This document shows positions 41,426-50,684 of a DNA stretch of 64,000 nucleotides, one piece after another. The notes below the pieces were generated by a model. That model was not told the origin of the DNA, made no database searches, and saw only the letters and a program-made list of their open reading frames with translations. Origin of the DNA: Enterococcus sp. BWR-S5 (GTDB taxonomy: Bacteria; Bacillota; Bacilli; Lactobacillales; Enterococcaceae). The DNA is taken from positions 62,001 to 126,000 of the forward strand of contig NZ_JADOEQ010000008.1 of assembly GCF_016745255.1 (NCBI RefSeq), read 5' to 3'. The translations under genes were made by a program, and so were the position numbers. Within the stretch, counting starts at the first letter, position 1; each line of letters begins with the position of its first letter.

Positions 41426-41566
41426 TCTTTTTCCTCGCTTTCATTTCTTCTATGGTAAAAGAAAATCGAACAAAAGAAAAGCGTCAGCTGAAATTAATCT
41501 TGGTTTTTAATAAGGGAACAGGTAATATAAAGGAAAAAGATGGAAAAGAAGAAAGTTGGCTAATAG

Positions 41567-42349
41567 ATGAATGCGAAAATAATTGAAAAAAACGAGTTGT
41601 ATTATTATGGCTTGGTTAATCCCAAAAGAGAATCAACGGAGGTTATTGAATACAGTAACTCGTTAGTTCCGCAAATGTACGATCATAACTTTTTTTATAT
41701 GAAAGCACCGCTTTTGGCATCTGAGCTTCCGGCTTTTATGAAAGGTCAAGCGGCAGAGCAAGGCTTTCTAAAACTGTTCGGACGAATTTTTCCAACAAAA
41801 AAACAAGCAGAGTGGCCCGCACCTGCATTTGAAGGCTATGACTATGCAGAGGAGGAGCTTGTTTATTTATCCTTGGCAGATTATCAGGCACTAAATCAAG
41901 CTCAGACAGAAGTGGCTTATCGAAAAGTGGAGACAGAGCAGGACTTGCAGTTGTATTGTGAGTTCTCCTTTAATGATGCAAAGCGAATCTCCTTGAGTTT
42001 TGCAGAAGAAAAAAATAAGTTGATTCGTTGGCTGTACCAGCTCCCTCCAGCAGCATTTTATATAGCTGTGTCAGAAGGCAAGGTTGTCGGAAGTATTGAT
42101 GTATACGAGCTGTCGGACTACTATAAAATAGAAAATGTCTATGTAGATGAAGCCTATCGAAAACGAGGCATTGCAGGCTCTTTGATTAAAACAGCTGTTC
42201 AGGAACGCCAAAAGAAAGCCTTGGGCGTTGGTTTGACAACGCATGTTGAGGGAATGGCAGGTTCTCTTTATAAAAAGCTGGGGTTTGTGGAAGAAGCGTT
42301 TTCTGTTAATCATTTGTTCACGAAGCCAATGGAGAGCTCAGAGGATTAA
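41567..42349 (+). CDS. Two-part GNAT acetyltransferase
   Basis: A 260-residue protein whose C-terminal half (about 125-255) is a GNAT domain, with VVGSIDVYELSDYYKIENVYVDEAYRKRG in two parts and GSLYKKLGFVEEAF. The N-terminal half has no motif I recognise. No strong ribosome binding site precedes the ATG, so the start is less sure. Substrate unknown. Confidence 0.75.
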   Translation: MNAKIIEKNELYYYGLVNPKRESTEVIEYSNSLVPQMYDHNFFYMKAPLLASELPAFMKGQAAEQGFLKLFGRIFPTKKQAEWPAPAFEGYDYAEEELVYLSLADYQALNQAQTEVAYRKVETEQDLQLYCEFSFNDAKRISLSFAEEKNKLIRWLYQLPPAAFYIAVSEGKVVGSIDVYELSDYYKIENVYVDEAYRKRGIAGSLIKTAVQERQKKALGVGLTTHVEGMAGSLYKKLGFVEEAFSVNHLFTKPMESSED

Positions 42350-42426
42350 TAACAGAGGAAGGGCAACTAAATCTTTGGCAGTCTTGTATCTGTCTGCCTG
42401 TAAGAGAACATAAAGAATTTGTCTAT

Positions 42427-42455
42427 TTGAACTTTCTTCCTATTTATGGTAAACT
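42427..42455 (+). promoter_or_regulatory. Promoter of the rimP-nusA-infB operon
   Basis: TTGAAC (42427-42432), 17 nt, TAAACT (42450-42455). The transcript would start near 42462 and meet a terminator-like hairpin within about 20 nt. Confidence 0.65.
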
Positions 42456-42479
42456 ATGCACAAGTAATGATACTGATTG

Positions 42480-42511
42480 TGAGTGAGCGGGTTTCTGCTC
42501 ACTCTTTTTAA
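42480..42511 (+). terminator. Terminator-like hairpin in the rimP operon leader
   Basis: GAGTGAGC and GCTCACTC form a perfect 8-bp stem around GGGTTTCT, followed by TTTTT. It lies between the promoter and rimP, so it may attenuate the operon, or it may end the upstream acetyltransferase transcript. Confidence 0.65.
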
Positions 42512-42578
42512 TGGCATTTATCAGGAGCCTTGAGTTGCCAATGGTACGTTACATCTAATCTCGAAGGAGGCGAAAATT

Positions 42579-43052
42579 TTGAGTAGTGTCGTGGAAACTG
42601 TTACGGAGTTAGTCACACCGATCTTGAAAGAGCAGAATTTTGAACTTGTAGATATAGAGTTTGTCAAGGAAGGGAAGAACTGGTTTTTACGCGTGTTTAT
42701 TGATAAAACAGGCGGTATTGATATTGAAGAATGTGCATTTGTCAGTGAACAGTTGAGTGAACGACTGGATGCCATTGAATCAGATCCGATTCCACAGGCT
42801 TATTTTCTCGAGGTCTCTTCTCCGGGGGCAGAACGTCCATTGAAGAAGGAATCAGACTACGAAAAGGCTGTAGGAGAATATATCAACCTTTCTTTCTATC
42901 AAGCAATAGATGGTGAGAAGCAGATTGAAGGAACATTGGAAAGCTTTGATAAAGAAACTGTTACATTAACAGTGAGAATCAAAACAAGAACAAAAGAAAT
43001 GGTCATTGATCGAAAAAATATTGCAAAGGCTCGTTTAGCAATAAAATTTTAA
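42579..43052 (+). CDS. rimP: Ribosome maturation factor RimP
   Basis: It helps to assemble the 30S subunit. The 157 residues fit the family; recognisable are [20 protein letters not shown] near 24 and [20 protein letters not shown] near 75. The start is TTG, 8 nt after GAAGGAGG. It is the first gene of the conserved rimP-nusA-rnpM-ylxQ-infB-rbfA order. Confidence 0.95.
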   Translation: MSSVVETVTELVTPILKEQNFELVDIEFVKEGKNWFLRVFIDKTGGIDIEECAFVSEQLSERLDAIESDPIPQAYFLEVSSPGAERPLKKESDYEKAVGEYINLSFYQAIDGEKQIEGTLESFDKETVTLTVRIKTRTKEMVIDRKNIAKARLAIKF

Positions 43053-43140
43053 GACAGTAGCTTCTAACGGTTTGTCTTTCAGTAAGGAAGGGCAAGATTC
43101 GTTCAGCTTTGACTAAAAAATCAGGAGGAAAGAATAACTA

Positions 43141-44355
43141 ATGAGCAAAGAAATGTTAAATGCTTTAGAGGCATTAGAAGCTGAAAAAGGAATAAAAAAA
43201 GAAATAGTGATCGAAGCACTGGAAGCTGCGTTGGTTTCCGCATATAAAAGACACTATGGACAAGCGAATAATGTTGAAGTCGAATTTGACGGTAAAAAAG
43301 GGAACATCCACGTTTATGCTGTAAAAGAAGTGACTGACGAAGTAATGGATTCGCAGCTGGAAGTATCTTTGAAGGATGCGATGGAGATTAACATGGCTTA
43401 TGAAGTAGGCGATAAGATTCGTTTTGAAGTAACACCAAAGGATTTCGGACGAATTGCTGCTCAAACGGCAAAGCAAGTTATTTTACAACGTGTTCGTGAA
43501 GCTGAGAGAACAGTCATTTATGACGAGTTCAGTGCATACGAAAATGATATTATGCAGGGAATTGTTGAAAGACAGGACCGTCGCTATATTTATGTCAACC
43601 TTGGTAAAATCGAAGCGGTGTTATCCAAACAGGACCAAATGCCTAATGAATTTTATCAACCTCATGATCGAATCAAGGTTTATGTATCACGAGTAGAAAA
43701 TACATCTAAAGGACCTCAGGTTTTTGTAAGCCGCAGTCATCCGGATTTACTACGCCGTTTGTTTGAACAAGAGATTCCGGAAGTGTATGATGGTATCGTG
43801 GAGATTGTGAGTATTGCCAGAGAAGCGGGAGACCGCTCTAAGGTAGCTGTTCGCTCCAATGATTCAAATATCGATCCTGTCGGAACTTGTGTTGGACCGA
43901 AAGGGCAACGTGTACAGGCAATCGTGAATGAATTAAAGGGCGAAAATATGGACATCGTCGAGTGGGATGAAGATCCAGCCGTATTTATCAGTAATGCATT
44001 AAATCCGGCACAGGTTGTTGATGTAATTTTTGACGCTGTAAATCCAAAGGCATGCACAGTTGTTGTTCCTGATTTCCAATTGTCATTAGCCATCGGAAAA
44101 CGCGGACAAAATGCTCGTTTGGCAGCGAAGCTGACAAACTTTAAGATTGACATTAAACCGGAATCGGAGATGGAAGACTTTTATGCTCAGCAAGCAGAAG
44201 CTGCTGCTGGAGAAGAGCTTCTGGACGGAGATGCAGAAGAGTTCGTAGAAGCGAACGCTGTTGACTACGATGACGCATCTTACGAAGAGACAGAATACGA
44301 AGAAGCTGAGTTGGATGCTGAACAGCCGGAAGAGGCTGAGCAAACAGAAGAATAA
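43141..44355 (+). CDS. nusA: Transcription termination/antitermination factor NusA
   Basis: It binds RNA polymerase and nascent RNA and controls pausing, termination and antitermination. The N-terminal polymerase-binding domain covers about 1-125, the S1 domain about 135-200, and the two KH domains about 205-345, with VDPVGTCVGPKGQRVQAIV-like GxxG elements and LAIGKRGQNARLAAKL. The C-terminus is a highly acidic tail (from about 350). The 404-residue length is a little longer than the B. subtilis protein because of that tail. Confidence 0.96.
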   Translation: MSKEMLNALEALEAEKGIKKEIVIEALEAALVSAYKRHYGQANNVEVEFDGKKGNIHVYAVKEVTDEVMDSQLEVSLKDAMEINMAYEVGDKIRFEVTPKDFGRIAAQTAKQVILQRVREAERTVIYDEFSAYENDIMQGIVERQDRRYIYVNLGKIEAVLSKQDQMPNEFYQPHDRIKVYVSRVENTSKGPQVFVSRSHPDLLRRLFEQEIPEVYDGIVEIVSIAREAGDRSKVAVRSNDSNIDPVGTCVGPKGQRVQAIVNELKGENMDIVEWDEDPAVFISNALNPAQVVDVIFDAVNPKACTVVVPDFQLSLAIGKRGQNARLAAKLTNFKIDIKPESEMEDFYAQQAEAAAGEELLDGDAEEFVEANAVDYDDASYEETEYEEAELDAEQPEEAEQTEE

Positions 44356-44375
44356 CGTTTTGGAGGGGATTGAAA

Positions 44376-44672
44376 ATGAAAAAAAGAAAAATTCCAATGC
44401 GCAAATCTGTTGTTTCAGGAGAAATGAAGCCTAAAAAAGAATTGGTTCGTATTACTCGCTCTAAAGAAGGAGAAGTCTCTCTTGACCCGTCTGGTAAACT
44501 GCCTGGGCGAGGCGCCTATATAGCACTTGATCCAGAGGAAGTTAAGAAGTCACAGGCGAATAAGATACTTGATCGAGTATTGGAAACTACACTGACGGAC
44601 GCCTTTTATCAAGAGCTGCTGGAATATGTTGAACATCAAAAAGCACGTAAAGAGTTGTTTGGAAATGAATAA
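44376..44672 (+). CDS. rnpM: RnpM (YlxR) RNase P modulator
   Basis: A 98-residue basic protein of the YlxR family, shown in B. subtilis to bind RNase P RNA and modulate its activity. The family core is RKSVVSGEMKPKKELVRI and LPGRGAYIALDPE. ATG 44376 follows GGAGGGG at 7 nt; TTG 44370 is too close. Its last 8 bp overlap the next gene. Confidence 0.9.
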   Translation: MKKRKIPMRKSVVSGEMKPKKELVRITRSKEGEVSLDPSGKLPGRGAYIALDPEEVKKSQANKILDRVLETTLTDAFYQELLEYVEHQKARKELFGNE

Positions 44673-44967
44673 AGAGAAAACATTAAGCCTACTTGGTCTG
44701 GCGATGAGAGCTGGAAAATTAATCACAGGTGAAGAATTGACAGTGAAAGATATACAGAGCGGCAAATCAGCTTTTGTATTTGTTGCTGCAGACGCAAGTG
44801 AAAATACACGAAAAAAAATCAAAGATAAGTGTTCCTATTATGAAGTTTCCTGTAACAGTGAGCTGTTACAGTCAGAGCTTAGTCAGGCGATTGGCAGAAC
44901 GCGAATGGTCGTGGGTGTAAACGACCGAGGCTTTGCGGGAAAATTCGAGGAATTAACAAAAGGCTAG
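44665..44967 (+). CDS. ylxQ: L7Ae-family RNA-binding protein YlxQ
   Basis: A 100-residue K-turn-binding-type protein (ribosomal protein L7Ae/L30e family). The family start SLLGLAMRAGKLITGEE lies near 7-23. I chose ATG 44665 because it overlaps the rnpM stop and puts the family core near the N-terminus; an upstream ATG at 44626 would add 13 unrelated residues. It is a regular member of the infB operon; its RNA target is not established. Confidence 0.88.
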   Translation: MNKEKTLSLLGLAMRAGKLITGEELTVKDIQSGKSAFVFVAADASENTRKKIKDKCSYYEVSCNSELLQSELSQAIGRTRMVVGVNDRGFAGKFEELTKG

Positions 44968-44979
44968 GAAGGTGATTGC

Positions 44980-47694
44980 ATGGGAAAAAAAAGAATATAT
45001 GAATTAGCCAAAGAAATGAATCAATCAAGCAAAGAGGTAGTGACTAGAGCTCATGAGCTGGGGATCGATGTGAAAAATCACATGGGAGCAATTAGCGCGG
45101 ATGACGAAACAAAAATTCGTTCTGCATTTAACAAGAAGACCAGCCCGGCACCTCAACAGAAACCAGCAAATCAGCAGCCAACTAAACAGCAAGGACAGAA
45201 ACCAAACCATATGAGAGATAATAATAATAACCGTCCACAACAAGGACAACAAAACAGACCGAACCAACAAGGTCAGAGTCAAGGCAACAACCGTCCACAA
45301 CAAGGACAACAAAACAGACCGAACCAACAAGGTCAGGGTCAAAGCAACAACCGTCCGCAGCAAGGACAACAAAGCAGACCAAACCAACAAGGCCAAGGTC
45401 AAGGTAACAACCGTCCGCAGCAAGGACAACAAAACAGACCAAACCAACAGGGCCAAGGTCAAGGAAATAATCGTCCGCAACAGGGACAACAAAACAGACC
45501 AAATCAACAAGGCCAAGGTCAAGGCAACAACCGTCCGCAGCAAGGACAACAAAACAGACCGAACCAACAAGGTCAGGGTCAAGGAAATAATCGTCCGCAA
45601 CAAGGACAACAAAACAGACCAAACCAACAAGGCCAAGGTCAAGGCAACAATCGTCCACAGCAAGGACAGCAAAACAGACCAAACCAACAAGGGCAGCAGG
45701 GCGGTCAAAACCGTCAGGGTACCGGGACTGGAACTGGAACAGGTCAAAACAATCAAAACCGCAGCAATAACAATAACCAAAATAGAAATAACAGCTTTGG
45801 TGGCGGTGGAAATCAGAACCGCAATCGTGGAAACTTTAATAACCAAAATCGTAATAGATTTAACAAAAAAGGCAAAAAGGGCAAGTATCAAGAGTCTACG
45901 AAGCCTCCTGTACCAGCTAGAAAGTTCAAAGAGCTGCCTGAAGTATTAGAATATACAGAAGGTATGAACGTTGCAGATATCGCTAAAAAAATCTACCGTG
46001 AGCCGGCAGAAATCATCAAGAAGCTCTTTATGATGGGCGTTATGGTCAATCAAAACCAATCTTTAGATAAAGAGACAATTGAGCTTTTAGCTGTAGATTA
46101 TGGTATTGAACCGAAAGAAAAAGTACAGATTGATATTGCAGATATTGATAAATTCTTTGAAGAAGAAGCTATTTTAGAAGAAAATCTTGTGACACGCCCA
46201 CCGGTTGTAACAATCATGGGGCACGTTGACCACGGGAAAACAACCTTGCTTGATACACTGCGCAACTCTCGTGTAACTTCAGGAGAAGCAGGCGGAATCA
46301 CTCAGCATATCGGTGCGTATCAAATTGAAATCGAAGGTAAGCCAATCACTTTCTTGGATACTCCGGGTCACTCGGCGTTTACAAGTATGCGTGCTCGTGG
46401 TGCAAGTATCACAGACATCACCATTTTAGTTGTAGCGGCAGATGATGGCGTTATGCCTCAGACGGTTGAAGCAATCAACCACGCAAAAGCTGCGAAGGTA
46501 CCAATCATCGTTGCAGTGAATAAAATCGATAAGCCCGGTGCAAATCCGGATAGTGTGAAGCAAGCATTGTCTGAGCATGAATTAATTCCGGAAGAATGGG
46601 GCGGAGATACAATCTTTGTCAATATCTCAGCGAAATTCAACCAGAATATTGATGAGTTGTTGGAAAATGTATTGTTAGTCGCAGAAATCGAAGACTTGAA
46701 AGCTGATCCGACACAAAGAGCAATTGGTACAGTTATCGAAGCGCGTTTGGACAAAGGGAAAGGTTCTGTAGCAACATTGTTGGTACAACAAGGAACTCTG
46801 AAAGTCGGCGATCCAATCGTTGTCGGCAATACCTATGGACGTGTTCGTGTAATGACGAATGACATTGGCCGCAGAGATAAAGAGGCTGGACCGGCAACAC
46901 CAGTTGAAATTACTGGGTTGAACGATGTTCCTCAAGCGGGCGATCGTTTTGCTGTATTGGAAGATGAAAAAACTGCTCGTCAAGCCGGGGAAGAAAGAGC
47001 GAAGCGTGCTTTGTTGGAACAACGTTCTGCAAACAGCCGTGTAACACTGGATAACCTGTTCGAAAGCTTGAAAGAGGGCGAATTGAAGGAAGTAAATGTT
47101 ATCATCAAGGCTGACGTGCAGGGTTCTGCAGAAGCCTTGGCAGCAAGCCTTCAGAAAATTGATGTTGAAGGCGTGCGTGTCAAGATTGTCCATTCAGCAG
47201 TTGGTGCAATTAATGAAAGTGATGTAACGCTTGCAGCAGCAAGTAATGCAATCATCATCGGTTTCAATGTTCGTCCGACACCTCAGGCAAAACAACAGTC
47301 AGACCAGGAAGAAGTAGACATTCGTCTTCACAGAATCATCTACAATGCGATTGAAGAGATTGAAACGGCGATGAAAGGGATGCTTGATCCTGAGTTCGAA
47401 GAAAAAATCACCGGACAAATGGTTGTTCGTGAACTATACAAGGTTTCTAAAGTCGGAACAATTGCCGGCTGTTATGTAACAGATGGCTCTATCCGTAGAG
47501 ACAGCGGTGTTCGTGTTATTCGTGACGGCATCGTTATCTATGAAGGTGTATTATCCAGCTTGAAACGCTTTAAGGATGATGCCAAAGAAGTAAAATTAGG
47601 ATTTGAATGTGGAGCGATGGTCGAAAACTTCAATGACCTGAAGGTTGATGATGTGATCGAAGGCTTCGTAATGGAAGAAATTAAACGAGCTTAA
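44980..47694 (+). CDS. infB: Translation initiation factor IF-2
   Basis: A GTPase that places initiator tRNA on the ribosome. The 904 residues exceed many homologues because of a Gln/Asn/Gly/Arg-rich linker (about 50-300) with eight 20-residue repeats of the type [20 protein letters not shown]. An N-terminal helical subdomain (1-50) precedes it. The GTPase domain starts near 405 with [10 protein letters not shown], followed by DTPGHSAF and NKIDKP. Domains II-IV occupy the rest. It follows ylxQ by 12 bp. Confidence 0.97.
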   Translation: MGKKRIYELAKEMNQSSKEVVTRAHELGIDVKNHMGAISADDETKIRSAFNKKTSPAPQQKPANQQPTKQQGQKPNHMRDNNNNRPQQGQQNRPNQQGQSQGNNRPQQGQQNRPNQQGQGQSNNRPQQGQQSRPNQQGQGQGNNRPQQGQQNRPNQQGQGQGNNRPQQGQQNRPNQQGQGQGNNRPQQGQQNRPNQQGQGQGNNRPQQGQQNRPNQQGQGQGNNRPQQGQQNRPNQQGQQGGQNRQGTGTGTGTGQNNQNRSNNNNQNRNNSFGGGGNQNRNRGNFNNQNRNRFNKKGKKGKYQESTKPPVPARKFKELPEVLEYTEGMNVADIAKKIYREPAEIIKKLFMMGVMVNQNQSLDKETIELLAVDYGIEPKEKVQIDIADIDKFFEEEAILEENLVTRPPVVTIMGHVDHGKTTLLDTLRNSRVTSGEAGGITQHIGAYQIEIEGKPITFLDTPGHSAFTSMRARGASITDITILVVAADDGVMPQTVEAINHAKAAKVPIIVAVNKIDKPGANPDSVKQALSEHELIPEEWGGDTIFVNISAKFNQNIDELLENVLLVAEIEDLKADPTQRAIGTVIEARLDKGKGSVATLLVQQGTLKVGDPIVVGNTYGRVRVMTNDIGRRDKEAGPATPVEITGLNDVPQAGDRFAVLEDEKTARQAGEERAKRALLEQRSANSRVTLDNLFESLKEGELKEVNVIIKADVQGSAEALAASLQKIDVEGVRVKIVHSAVGAINESDVTLAAASNAIIIGFNVRPTPQAKQQSDQEEVDIRLHRIIYNAIEEIETAMKGMLDPEFEEKITGQMVVRELYKVSKVGTIAGCYVTDGSIRRDSGVRVIRDGIVIYEGVLSSLKRFKDDAKEVKLGFECGAMVENFNDLKVDDVIEGFVMEEIKRA
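45226..45702 (+). repeat. Eight tandem 60-bp repeats within infB
   Basis: Units begin every 60 bp from 45226 to 45646. All encode the 20-residue motif starting NNRPQQGQQ, with few substitutions (for example SRP in unit 3). Synonymous third-position changes distinguish units. In-frame slippage or recombination could change copy number without breaking the gene. Confidence 0.92.
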
Positions 47695-47729
47695 TTCCTC
47701 TGCTCCATAGTTGAGAGGAGAAAAAATAA

Positions 47730-48077
47730 ATGGCAAATTATCGTGACCGTCGTGTTGGACAGGAAATTTTGCGGGAGATTAATGACATCTTACGAAAACG
47801 TGTCAGAGACCCCAGAGTCCAAGATATTACGATTACAGATGTACGTGTAACGGGTGATCTGCAGCAGGCAAAAATTTATTATAGCCTGCTTTCAGATTTG
47901 GCTTCTGACCACGAAAAAGCACAGCAAGGGTTAGACAAAGCAAAGGGATTGATTCGTAAGGAATTAGGCCAACGCTTAACCTTATATAAAACACCCGAGC
48001 TGATTTTTGAAAAAGATGAATCAGTCGCATATGGAAACCATATTGATGAACTGATTCGCAAATTGAATCAAGAATAG
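47730..48077 (+). CDS. rbfA: Ribosome-binding factor A
   Basis: A 115-residue 30S maturation factor. The family start [19 protein letters not shown] and the stretch [15 protein letters not shown] near 47 are visible. It is the last gene of the operon and is followed by a terminator. Confidence 0.95.
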   Translation: MANYRDRRVGQEILREINDILRKRVRDPRVQDITITDVRVTGDLQQAKIYYSLLSDLASDHEKAQQGLDKAKGLIRKELGQRLTLYKTPELIFEKDESVAYGNHIDELIRKLNQE

Positions 48078-48095
48078 CAGATGTGATAGAGAGAG

Positions 48096-48128
48096 CCTTC
48101 AGGGAAATTTTTCCTTGAAGGTTTTTTT
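48096..48128 (+). terminator. Terminator of the nusA-infB operon
   Basis: CCTTCAGGGAAA and TTTCCTTGAAGG pair with one mismatch around a very short loop, and seven T follow. Confidence 0.85.
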
Positions 48129-48182
48129 GGGTGGAAAATAGGCTATACGCAGATACGATCAAAAAAATGTAAGATAATAATC

Positions 48183-48352
48183 TGAGGCTGGGCCAAAAGT
48201 GTTTTGCTTCAAGAAATAAGGCGAATTATACGAAAATGGCTACTCACATTTTCAGTATAATTCGCCTTATTTCCGAAGAAGCAGCTTTTGGACCACCGTT
48301 TATTCGGATTTTAGGTTTAGGAAGAGTTGGCTGATTATTTCTGTCCCAGACA
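48183..48352 (+). repeat. Dispersed hairpin repeat, copy 2
   Basis: The same element as at 36829-36993, in plus orientation. The core stem pairs GGCGAATTATAC with GTATAATTCGCC, where copy 1 has GGCGAATGATAC with GTATCATTCGCC. This compensating change keeps the pairing. From 48353 to 48663 no gene is visible; the sequence is A/T-rich. Confidence 0.85.
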
Positions 48353-48663
48353 CAGTGAAGTCTATCAACGACAATAACTCTCTGTTTTGTAAAAATGAGA
48401 GTTGTTTAAGTAATACTTAAGCTTTGAAGAACGAAAACTTATCTTTAACTCAAAATAATGGAACATGCTAAAATGTTAGCCATTATAAATCGTGCATTTT
48501 AGTGGAAATAGTTGTGATGTTTTCGATAAAGCTGATTAAAATTTGGCGGTGTTTTTCTAGTCAGAAGACAAATTTTGAGTAAATCATCGAATGCTTGAAA
48601 ACATAAAAGTCTGGGAGAGTCAATTTCTCTTGAACAATTTGACTAAGAAAGAAGGGGTAAATC

Positions 48664-49359
48664 GTGAAAACCATTTATCAATATGGAACTTTAGGAATGC
48701 TGATGGAAGGCTTACTGGAAGGGACAAAACCTTTAGCTGAGATTTTAGCACATGGGAATTTTGGCATTGGAACGCTTGATTCTCTAGATGGAGAAATGAC
48801 GATTCTTGACGGGATTGCCTACCAAGGAAAATCCGATGGACGTTTAGTAAGATTGACAGGAAAAGAAAAGGTACCATATGGAGCAATCACAGATTTTAGC
48901 TCTGATACACATTTTAGCTTCCATGAGGAAAAAAAACTTTCAGAAATAAAGGTTGGTCTAGAAGAACATATTCAGAGTAAGAATCTATTTGCGGCTGTAA
49001 AAATTCATGGACACTTCAAGCAAATGACCATCCGAATTATGCCAAAGCAAACACCGCCGTATAAGCATTTGATTGATATCCCACAGCTTGAATTTAAGAA
49101 GCAGGAAATTGCAGGGACAATTGTAGGGTTATACACACCAAGTCTGTTTCAAGGAGTGGCTAAGGGAGGATTTCACCTGCATTTCATTGATGATGCCCGC
49201 ACTTTTACTGGACATGTTATCGATTGTATCATGGAAAATGGTACGGTTGAAATTTCTACTGCTGCTTCTTTAGCTGTTCAGTTGCCGGAGACATCGGATT
49301 TTTTAGCTGCTGATTTGGACTACACTAATTTAGAAAAGGAGATTGAACAAGCGGAGTAA
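48664..49359 (+). CDS. budA: Alpha-acetolactate decarboxylase
   Basis: A 231-residue cytosolic enzyme converting alpha-acetolactate to acetoin, which diverts pyruvate from acid production. The N-terminus begins YQYGTLGMLMEGLLEGT. Zinc-site histidines are visible in VKIHGHF near 117 and GGFHLHFIDD near 174-183, with a conserved Glu near 55. The start is GTG, after AAGGGG. No acetolactate synthase gene is beside it. The 288-bp gap after the gene shows no further feature. Confidence 0.92.
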   Translation: MKTIYQYGTLGMLMEGLLEGTKPLAEILAHGNFGIGTLDSLDGEMTILDGIAYQGKSDGRLVRLTGKEKVPYGAITDFSSDTHFSFHEEKKLSEIKVGLEEHIQSKNLFAAVKIHGHFKQMTIRIMPKQTPPYKHLIDIPQLEFKKQEIAGTIVGLYTPSLFQGVAKGGFHLHFIDDARTFTGHVIDCIMENGTVEISTAASLAVQLPETSDFLAADLDYTNLEKEIEQAE

Positions 49360-49647
49360 GCGACGGCTTGTACACAATCAGAATAAGGCTGGTTTTTTTG
49401 AAAATCGCTTAGCTGAGTTGTTCTCTACTAACTGACCGTTTCAAAGGTATAGCTGATTTCATACTAATTAAAAAGCGGGATTTTATTTCCTGTCGGTTAC
49501 TTAGTAGGAAGTAATGAAAAGGTAAAATATGATGAGAACGGCTTGCTACGAATTGCTTAATAATTTAAACTGGTAAGAGAAAGAGAAGTATTGTTTGTTA
49601 GTAACCGCATGACATGAGCAGATAAACCAATACAGCAGAGGTGAATT

Positions 49648-49977
49648 ATGGGAGAAAAGCGTCCTCGAATAAATGTGGAGATTGACCATGTAAAGAATTA
49701 CCCATTTATACGAAATGAAGTGCAAAAGGATTTAGAGAAAAACTACCCGGAAGAACCTGAAAAAGTAGCCGAATCACTTTCCTGGTTAGACCAGCTTCAT
49801 GATTTGGAAACTGAAATGCAAAAAATTATGGCAGTCGTTGATGAAGAGCTGTTGAAGGCAGAGAAAAAATCATTGACGCTATTAAGCAGTACGCCTGAAC
49901 GGATTCCCTACTATATCCAACAGTTATCGCAGCGCTATGAAGAGTGGAAAAAGGAACAAGAAAACCTTGATTCTTAG
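49648..49977 (+). CDS. Small uncharacterised cytosolic protein
   Basis: A 109-residue, charged, probably helical protein with no signal peptide or membrane segment and no motif I recognise. AGAGGTG precedes the ATG, and a strong terminator follows the stop, so it looks like a real single-gene unit. Confidence 0.6.
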   Translation: MGEKRPRINVEIDHVKNYPFIRNEVQKDLEKNYPEEPEKVAESLSWLDQLHDLETEMQKIMAVVDEELLKAEKKSLTLLSSTPERIPYYIQQLSQRYEEWKKEQENLDS

Positions 49978-49990
49978 TCTAAAGATAGAA

Positions 49991-50026
49991 CAAAAATCCT
50001 GACAAACATGTTTGTCAGGATTTTTG
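49991..50026. terminator. Perfect palindromic terminator
   Basis: A 36-bp perfect palindrome, with CAAAAATCCTGACAAAC as its left arm and a run of five T in the right arm. It can terminate in either direction, serving the gene before it and possibly the convergent acetyltransferase. Confidence 0.85.
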
Positions 50027-50143
50027 TCGTGTTAAATAGCCAGAGGTGTTCCTAAAGCTGAAGGAACTATGTCAGGATATCTTCTAATAATTGGGTCAAC
50101 AATGTATTGGGTCGGATGAAAGAAATACTTCTATGTATTACTC

Positions 50144-50590
50144 TTAGCCTTCAGTTGAAACAGGTAATTCTTTTGACATTTTCACACAAAGAATATTGTC
50201 TTCCAAATAGGTTCCTGATTTTTTCTCATAACCAAGTTTTTCATAAAAAGGAACAACACTGATTTCAGCAGATAATGTAGAAGTTGTGCAGCCTTCGGCA
50301 ATTGCCTTGTCTTCCAAAGCTTTCATCAGCTTACTGCCCATCCCTTTTCTTCTATAGTCCTCTTGAACACATAGGCGGTCAGGTTGAACAATACCTTCTT
50401 CTGCTAATTCATAGCGCAATGTTCCAACGACTTCTCGGCCTTCGTATAAGACGAAATATTTACGGTCCGGTGTATCCAGCTTATCAAACTCATCTTCAAT
50501 TGAAATGTGCTGTTCCTTAACGAATACCTCATATCGAAGGGCAAATGCTGCAGCCTGATTCCAACGTTCACTTCCAAAATGTAGTTTCAT
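50144..50590 (-). CDS. GNAT-family N-acetyltransferase
   Basis: A 148-residue acetyltransferase of the ElaA/YjcF-like type. Visible are LRYEVFVKEQHISIEDEFD near 18 and the acetyl-CoA loop LCVQEDYRRKGMGSKLM near 71. A GGAGG precedes the ATG. It is divergent from the gene at 50685. Substrate unknown. Confidence 0.87.
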   Translation of the reverse strand: MKLHFGSERWNQAAAFALRYEVFVKEQHISIEDEFDKLDTPDRKYFVLYEGREVVGTLRYELAEEGIVQPDRLCVQEDYRRKGMGSKLMKALEDKAIAEGCTTSTLSAEISVVPFYEKLGYEKKSGTYLEDNILCVKMSKELPVSTEG

Positions 50591-50684
50591 GATTTTCCTC
50601 CATGTTTCTTATAATAAAATAGTGATTCAGTGGTATACTTATAATAACAGAAAAGAGGAAGAAATACGAGGAGGTTCTTTTATA

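Noticed and set aside
45025-45891. Long antisense ORFs of 288 and 166 codons opposite infB
   Set aside because: They are shadows of the repetitive Gln/Asn-rich infB coding sequence, made of leucine/valine-rich repeats with no independent start signal.
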